This document shows positions 60,419-64,000 of a DNA stretch of 64,000 bases, piece by piece; the stretch's first letter is position 1; the number at the start of each line of letters is the position of its first letter. The position numbers were made by a program, and so were the translations under genes. Source of the stretch: CBDHCC01 sp965261015. GTDB lineage: Bacteria; Pseudomonadota; Alphaproteobacteria; Sphingomonadales; Sphingomonadaceae. The notes under the pieces are model-generated. The model saw only the letters and a list, made by a program, of their open reading frames with translations, did no database searches and was not told the origin of the DNA. The stretch lies in assembly GCA_965261015.1 (NCBI GenBank), contig CBDHCC010000002.1, positions 186,001 to 250,000 on the forward strand, read 5' to 3'.

Positions 60419-60937
60419 TCAGGTGCCCTTGCGCCCGATCACCTCCACCCGGTCGGCCACCTCGCGGGCGACGGCGGGGGTCACGAACGGGTCGATGGCG
60501 CCGCCATAGATCGCGATCTCCTTGACCAGGCGCGACGCGATCGGCTGCAGCGACACGTCGGCCATCAGGAAGACGGTCTCGATCGCGTCGTTCAGCTGCT
60601 GGTTCATGCCCGCCATCTGGTATTCGTATTCGAAGTCGGCGACGGCCCGCAGCCCGCGCAGGATCAGACTGGCCCCCTGCGCCTCCGCGAAGTTCATCAG
60701 AAGCGCGTCGAACGCCACGACGCGCACGTCGCCCTCGACGCCCGCCACCTCCCGCTCCACGATGGCCAGCCGCTCCTTGGTCGAGAACATCGGACTTTTG
60801 GACGGGTTGGTGGTGACGCCCACGATCAGCCGATCGACCAGCTTCGCGCCGCGCCGAATGATGTCCATATGGCCCAGCGTGATCGGGTCGAAGGTGCCGG
60901 GATAGACGCCGACGCGCCCCTGGGCCGGCGCGCTCAC
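60419..60937 (-). CDS. coaD: Phosphopantetheine adenylyltransferase
   Basis: 172 residues. CoaD makes dephospho-CoA from 4'-phosphopantetheine and ATP. The nucleotidyltransferase motif is in GVYPGTFDPITLGHMDIIRRGAKLVD, and FEYEYQMAGMNQQLN with the later ISSRLVKEIA-like part (PIASRLVKEIAIYGG) completes the site. GTG 60937 overlaps the ispA stop (GTGA), so translation is coupled. Confidence 0.95.
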   Translation of the reverse strand: MSAPAQGRVGVYPGTFDPITLGHMDIIRRGAKLVDRLIVGVTTNPSKSPMFSTKERLAIVEREVAGVEGDVRVVAFDALLMNFAEAQGASLILRGLRAVADFEYEYQMAGMNQQLNDAIETVFLMADVSLQPIASRLVKEIAIYGGAIDPFVTPAVAREVADRVEVIGRKGT

Positions 60938-61839
60938 CGGTCGCGCTCCGTCACGAAGCGGGCGACCGCGCGCAGCACGTCGGCCTCCGCCCCCCACAGG
61001 CCCAGATGGTGGACCGCCTGGTCGGCCAGCCGCCGCGCCTGGGCGCGCGCGCCGTCGGCGCCCATGTGGGTCAGGAAGGTGGCCTTGCCCGCGCCCGCGT
61101 CCTTGCCCAGGGCCTTGCCGGCGGCGGTCGCGTCGCCTTCGGCGTCCAGCAGGTCGTCGGCGATCTGGAAGGCCAGTCCCAGGTCGCGGGCATAGCCCTT
61201 CAGCCGGGTGCGCGCCTCGTCGGACGCCCGGCCCAGCACCGCGCCGGCCTCTACGCTGGCGACGATCAGTGCGCCGGTCTTCAGCTGCTGCAGCCGGGTC
61301 ACGGTGGGCAGGTCGAAGGGCCGGTCCGCCGTCTCGGCCGCCAGGTCCATCATCTGCCCGCCCGCCATCCCGCCCGGCCCGCTGGCGATCGCGACCAGCC
61401 GCACCAGCTCCACGCGCACGCGCGGATCGGCGTGCGTCTCCTCGTCCGCCAGCACCTCGAAGGCCAGCGCGTGCAGCGCGTCGCCGGCCAGCACCGCCGT
61501 CGCTTCGTCGAACGCCCGGTGGACCGTGGGCTTGCCGCGCCTCAGATCGTCGTCGTCCATGCAGGGCAGGTCGTCGTGGATCAGCGAATAGGCGTGGATC
61601 GCCTCAATCGCCGCCGCCACTCGGGCCGAGCGCCGGCGGTCGACGTCGAACAGGTCGGCGGTCGCGACCACGAGCAGCGGGCGCAATCGCTTGCCGCCGT
61701 CTATGGCGGCGTGGCGCATCGCCTCGTACAAACGCGCGCGGGGTTCGGGCGGGACGGCCAGCCAGCGGTCGAACAGCGCGTCGGTCAGCCGCGCGACGTC
61801 GGCGAGCGCGTCGGGCAGGTGGACGGTGCGGCTGGCCAT
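60934..61839 (-). CDS. ispA: Farnesyl-diphosphate-synthase-type polyprenyl synthetase
   Basis: 301 residues. The first aspartate-rich motif (HDDLPCMDDDDLRRG) binds Mg-diphosphate and the second is in FQIADDLLDAEGD. Together with the short chain-length side chains before the first motif, this fits farnesyl diphosphate synthase, supplying isoprenoids for quinones, undecaprenyl carriers and carotenoids. The start is ATG 61839, one base from the xseB stop. Chain length is inferred from family resemblance. Confidence 0.9.
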   Translation of the reverse strand: MASRTVHLPDALADVARLTDALFDRWLAVPPEPRARLYEAMRHAAIDGGKRLRPLLVVATADLFDVDRRRSARVAAAIEAIHAYSLIHDDLPCMDDDDLRRGKPTVHRAFDEATAVLAGDALHALAFEVLADEETHADPRVRVELVRLVAIASGPGGMAGGQMMDLAAETADRPFDLPTVTRLQQLKTGALIVASVEAGAVLGRASDEARTRLKGYARDLGLAFQIADDLLDAEGDATAAGKALGKDAGAGKATFLTHMGADGARAQARRLADQAVHHLGLWGAEADVLRAVARFVTERDR

Positions 61840-61840
61840 G

Positions 61841-62086
61841 TCAGTCGGGGTCGAGCGGCTCGGTGCCGGTCGGCCGCCGCTCGCGATCCAGCGTCACCTT
61901 CTCGATCCGCGCCTCCGCCGCCTTCAGCCGCGCCTCGCACTGCTGGCGCAGCGCCTCGCCCTCCGCATAGAGGTCGATCGCCTGGTCGAGTGGGCTGTCG
62001 CCCGACTCCAGCCGGCGCACGACCTCCTCCAGCCGCTTGAGCGCGTCTTCGAAGGACAGGGTGGGGATCGCGGGGGCGTCGGCCAT
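61841..62086 (-). CDS. xseB: Exodeoxyribonuclease VII small subunit
   Basis: 81 residues, the usual XseB length. It has LSFEDALKRLEEVVRRLESGDSPLDQAIDLYAEGEAL and the following ARIEKVTLD helix. XseB assembles with XseA to degrade single-stranded DNA into acid-soluble fragments in repair. ATG 62086 is the first gene of the run leading through ispA, coaD, ppi and queA. Confidence 0.93.
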   Translation of the reverse strand: MADAPAIPTLSFEDALKRLEEVVRRLESGDSPLDQAIDLYAEGEALRQQCEARLKAAEARIEKVTLDRERRPTGTEPLDPD

Positions 62087-62201
62087 GTTGCGCCGCGTTC
62101 TGGCGGGCCGACGTTGGGGGGTCAAGCGAGGCGACGGTCGGGCCGGGGCGTCGTCGACGCCCGCGATGAACCCTCGCGCGCGCTCGATCGTTTTCGCGTC
62201 C

Positions 62202-63557
62202 ATGTTCACCAGCACCAACCCCGCCACCGGCGAGACGATCGCCACCCATCCCGAACTGACCGACGCGGAACTGGACCGCCGGCTCGACCTCGCCACGGAC
62301 GCCCACGCCCGCTGGCGCACGTCGCCGGTGGCGGAGCGCACGGCCCTGCTGGCGGCGATCGGCGACGCCTTCGAGGCGAACCGCGATCGCCTGGCGCTGA
62401 CGGTCACGCGGGAGATGGGCAAGACGCTCGTGTCGGCCGCGGCGGAGGCGGACAAGTGCGTGCGGCTGTTTCGCCATTTGGCCGCGGCCGGAGAGGCGAT
62501 GCTGGCCGACGAAACCTATTCGGTGGACGGGGGCACCGCGACCGGCCGCTGGCTGCCGATCGGGCCGGTACTGGCGATCATGCCTTGGAATTTCCCGCTG
62601 TGGCAGGTCGCCCGCTTCCTGGGGCCGGCGATCCTGGCGGGGAATGTCGGCCTGCTGAAGCACGCCAGCAACGTGCAGGGCTGCTCCGCGCTGTTGCAGG
62701 AGATGGTCGACATCGCCGGCGGCAAGGGGCTGTTCCAGTCGCTGGCCCTCCCATCCCCGCGCGTGGCCGGCGTGATCGCGGACGACCGGGTGCGCGGCGC
62801 GACGCTGACGGGCAGCGAGGGCGCGGGGCGCGCCGTCGGCCGCGCGGCGGGAGAGGCGATCAAGCCGGTGGTGCTGGAACTCGGCGGCTCCGACCCGTTC
62901 GTGGTGATGCCGTCCGCCGACCTGGACGACGCCGCCGCGACCGCGGTGAAGGCCCGCACGCAGAACACCGGCCAATCGTGCATCTGCGCCAAGCGGATGA
63001 TCGTGCACGCCGACATATACGACGCCTTCCTGGACCAGTTCGAGGCCGGGATGCGCGCCGTGGTGGCCGGCGATCCGATGGACGAGGCGACCGATATGGG
63101 TCCCATGTCCTCGGCCGAGCAGCGCGCGACCGTGATCGACCAGGTCGCCGCCGCCGTGGCGGAGGGCGCGACCCTGCGCTTCGGCGGCGAGGCGCTGGAC
63201 GGGCCGGGTGCCTTCATGAGCGCGGGCGTCCTGACCGACTTGCCGCCGGACGGCGACGCCGCGCGCGAAGAGCTGTTCGGTCCAGTGGCGATGGTGTTCC
63301 GCGCCGCCGACCTGGACGACGCGATCCGGCTGGCGAACGCCACGCCCTTTGGCCTGGGTTCGTCGGTCTGGACCGACGAGCCTTCGGAGCGCGAGCGGCT
63401 GGTGCGCGATCTGGACTGCGGCATGACTGCGGTGAACCGGATGCTGGCCAGCGCGCCGGAGGCCCCGTTCGGCGGGACGAAGTCGTCCGGTGTCGGACGC
63501 GAACTGTCGCGCCACGGGATGCGCGAGTTCATGAACCTGAAACTGGTGCTGAAATGA
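62202..63557 (+). CDS. NAD(P)-dependent aldehyde dehydrogenase, succinate-semialdehyde dehydrogenase-like
   Basis: 451 residues of the ALDH superfamily. Cofactor-binding and catalytic parts are visible: IMPWNFPLWQVARFLGPAILAGN, VLELGGSDPFVV with the general-base Glu, and TGQSCICAKR with the nucleophilic Cys. The closest pattern is the short (about 450 residue) succinate-semialdehyde dehydrogenases. ATG 62202 was chosen (MFTSTNPATGET). It is divergent from xseB. The substrate is not decided by the sequence. Confidence 0.87.
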   Translation: MFTSTNPATGETIATHPELTDAELDRRLDLATDAHARWRTSPVAERTALLAAIGDAFEANRDRLALTVTREMGKTLVSAAAEADKCVRLFRHLAAAGEAMLADETYSVDGGTATGRWLPIGPVLAIMPWNFPLWQVARFLGPAILAGNVGLLKHASNVQGCSALLQEMVDIAGGKGLFQSLALPSPRVAGVIADDRVRGATLTGSEGAGRAVGRAAGEAIKPVVLELGGSDPFVVMPSADLDDAAATAVKARTQNTGQSCICAKRMIVHADIYDAFLDQFEAGMRAVVAGDPMDEATDMGPMSSAEQRATVIDQVAAAVAEGATLRFGGEALDGPGAFMSAGVLTDLPPDGDAAREELFGPVAMVFRAADLDDAIRLANATPFGLGSSVWTDEPSERERLVRDLDCGMTAVNRMLASAPEAPFGGTKSSGVGRELSRHGMREFMNLKLVLK

Positions 63558-63576
63558 AGGCCGCGTCGCGCGAGGG

Positions 63577-64000
63577 TCAGCCCGCGGCGGCCGCGTCCTC
63601 CCGCTTCACCACCTTGTGCTCGTCCTCCACCAGCCCGTCTTTCCAGTAGCTGGAAATGTAGAGGCGGTCGGGCGTCAGTCCCCGCTCGTCGCGCAGATAG
63701 GTCCGCAGCGCGCGCATCTGGCCGAACTCGCACGCGGCCCAGGCGTAGCGCAGGTCGGCCGGCCAGGGCAGGTCGCGCACCGCGCCGGCCAATGGCGTGC
63801 CGCTGGAGGTGCCCTCGTCGGTGATCCAGTGCATTGTGACGCCTGCGGGAAGGCGGACCGGCTGCCGGTCGTCGGGGCTGCGGACGGCGACCACAACATC
63901 GCCGCGCGCGTCCGGCGAGAGCGCCTCCAGGTTCACCAGGATCGCGGGGAGCGACGTCATGTCGCCCGCCACCAGGAATGGACCCGGTCCGGACGGCAGC
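63577..64000 (-). CDS. Siderophore-interacting protein (FAD/NAD(P)H ferric reductase), cut by the window edge
   Basis: C-terminal part of a SIP-type flavoprotein; the start lies beyond 64000. The visible sequence contains PSGPGPFLVAGDMTSLPAIL (nucleotide-binding), WAACEFGQMRALRTYLRDERGL and the terminal YISSYWKDGLVEDEHKVVK, which is the SIP_C end. Such proteins reduce Fe(III)-siderophore complexes in the cytosol. No siderophore genes are visible in the window. Confidence 0.88.
   Translation of the reverse strand, partial: LPSGPGPFLVAGDMTSLPAILVNLEALSPDARGDVVVAVRSPDDRQPVRLPAGVTMHWITDEGTSSGTPLAGAVRDLPWPADLRYAWAACEFGQMRALRTYLRDERGLTPDRLYISSYWKDGLVEDEHKVVKREDAAAAG

Noticed and set aside
1..64000. 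CRISPR array or complete insertion sequence
   Set aside because: No regularly spaced repeats and no transposase with terminal inverted repeats were seen anywhere in the window.

Overview
The window is high-GC, densely coded DNA that looks like an alphaproteobacterium of the order Sphingomonadales, most likely Sphingomonas or a close relative. The signs are gene content (CpdR, an HWE-type histidine kinase, SapC, a fused CysNC, DUF1289), frequent GTG starts, many 4-base ATGA/GTGA overlaps, and the intergenic motif ctgagcctgtcgaag. Genus assignment is inference; no rRNA is present.

Layout. 1-393: an AT-richer edge. 393-5340: prfC, a dihydrolipoamide-dehydrogenase-like flavoprotein and an acyl-CoA ligase. 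5340-6564: an AT-richer islet with an orphan gene and a decayed ORF. 6565-20293: housekeeping genes, namely folD, a uracil-DNA-glycosylase-like protein, a UDP-sugar epimerase, an HWE kinase, cysD-cysNC-cysQ, tRNA-Val(GAC), cpdR, an N-formylglutamate amidohydrolase, SapC, a GlcD-type FAD oxidase, a DEAD-box helicase and a DUF1289 protein. 20528-24685: DUF3999 plus a DUF2339 gene broken by a one-base frameshift. 25260-29148: a small accessory block (LuxR-type HTH with membrane anchor, small orphans, RadC/JAB protein, winged-helix protein, short tyrosine recombinase). 29307-31350: a frameshifted saccharopine-dehydrogenase-like/DUF4166 gene and a DCC-family protein. 31506-37921: DUF4173-like membrane protein, a two-component system, a membrane-SRPBCC fusion, a desaturase and a divergent ArsR repressor.

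37954-41879 is a bacterial RNA-repair operon: Hen1 (3'-terminal RNA ribose 2'-O-methyltransferase) and Pnkp (kinase-phosphatase-ligase). Hen1 is cut by one in-frame TAA at the boundary between its ligase-activating and methyltransferase halves, and a strong Shine-Dalgarno/GTG sits directly after the stop. 42103-47262 is a divergent PspA-type envelope-stress cluster (YgiC, YgiB, DUF350/YjfL, DUF2491/YjfK, ion channel; YjfI and PspA on the other strand).

47589-55097 looks like a defence-type island. It holds an unrecognised minus-strand gene with a possible small partner, a three-gene DUF262 / DUF3696 AAA-ATPase / unknown cassette, and a two-gene operon pairing an unknown 223-residue protein with a caspase-like protease (His81/Cys130). 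These two cassettes and the split Hen1 are the best candidates for something undescribed. After an intergenic inverted repeat the window returns to housekeeping genes: tgt, four small plus-strand genes, then queA-ppi-coaD-ispA-xseB on the minus strand, an aldehyde dehydrogenase, and the edge-truncated end of a siderophore-interacting protein.

All identifications come from reading the translated sequence; no database search was run.
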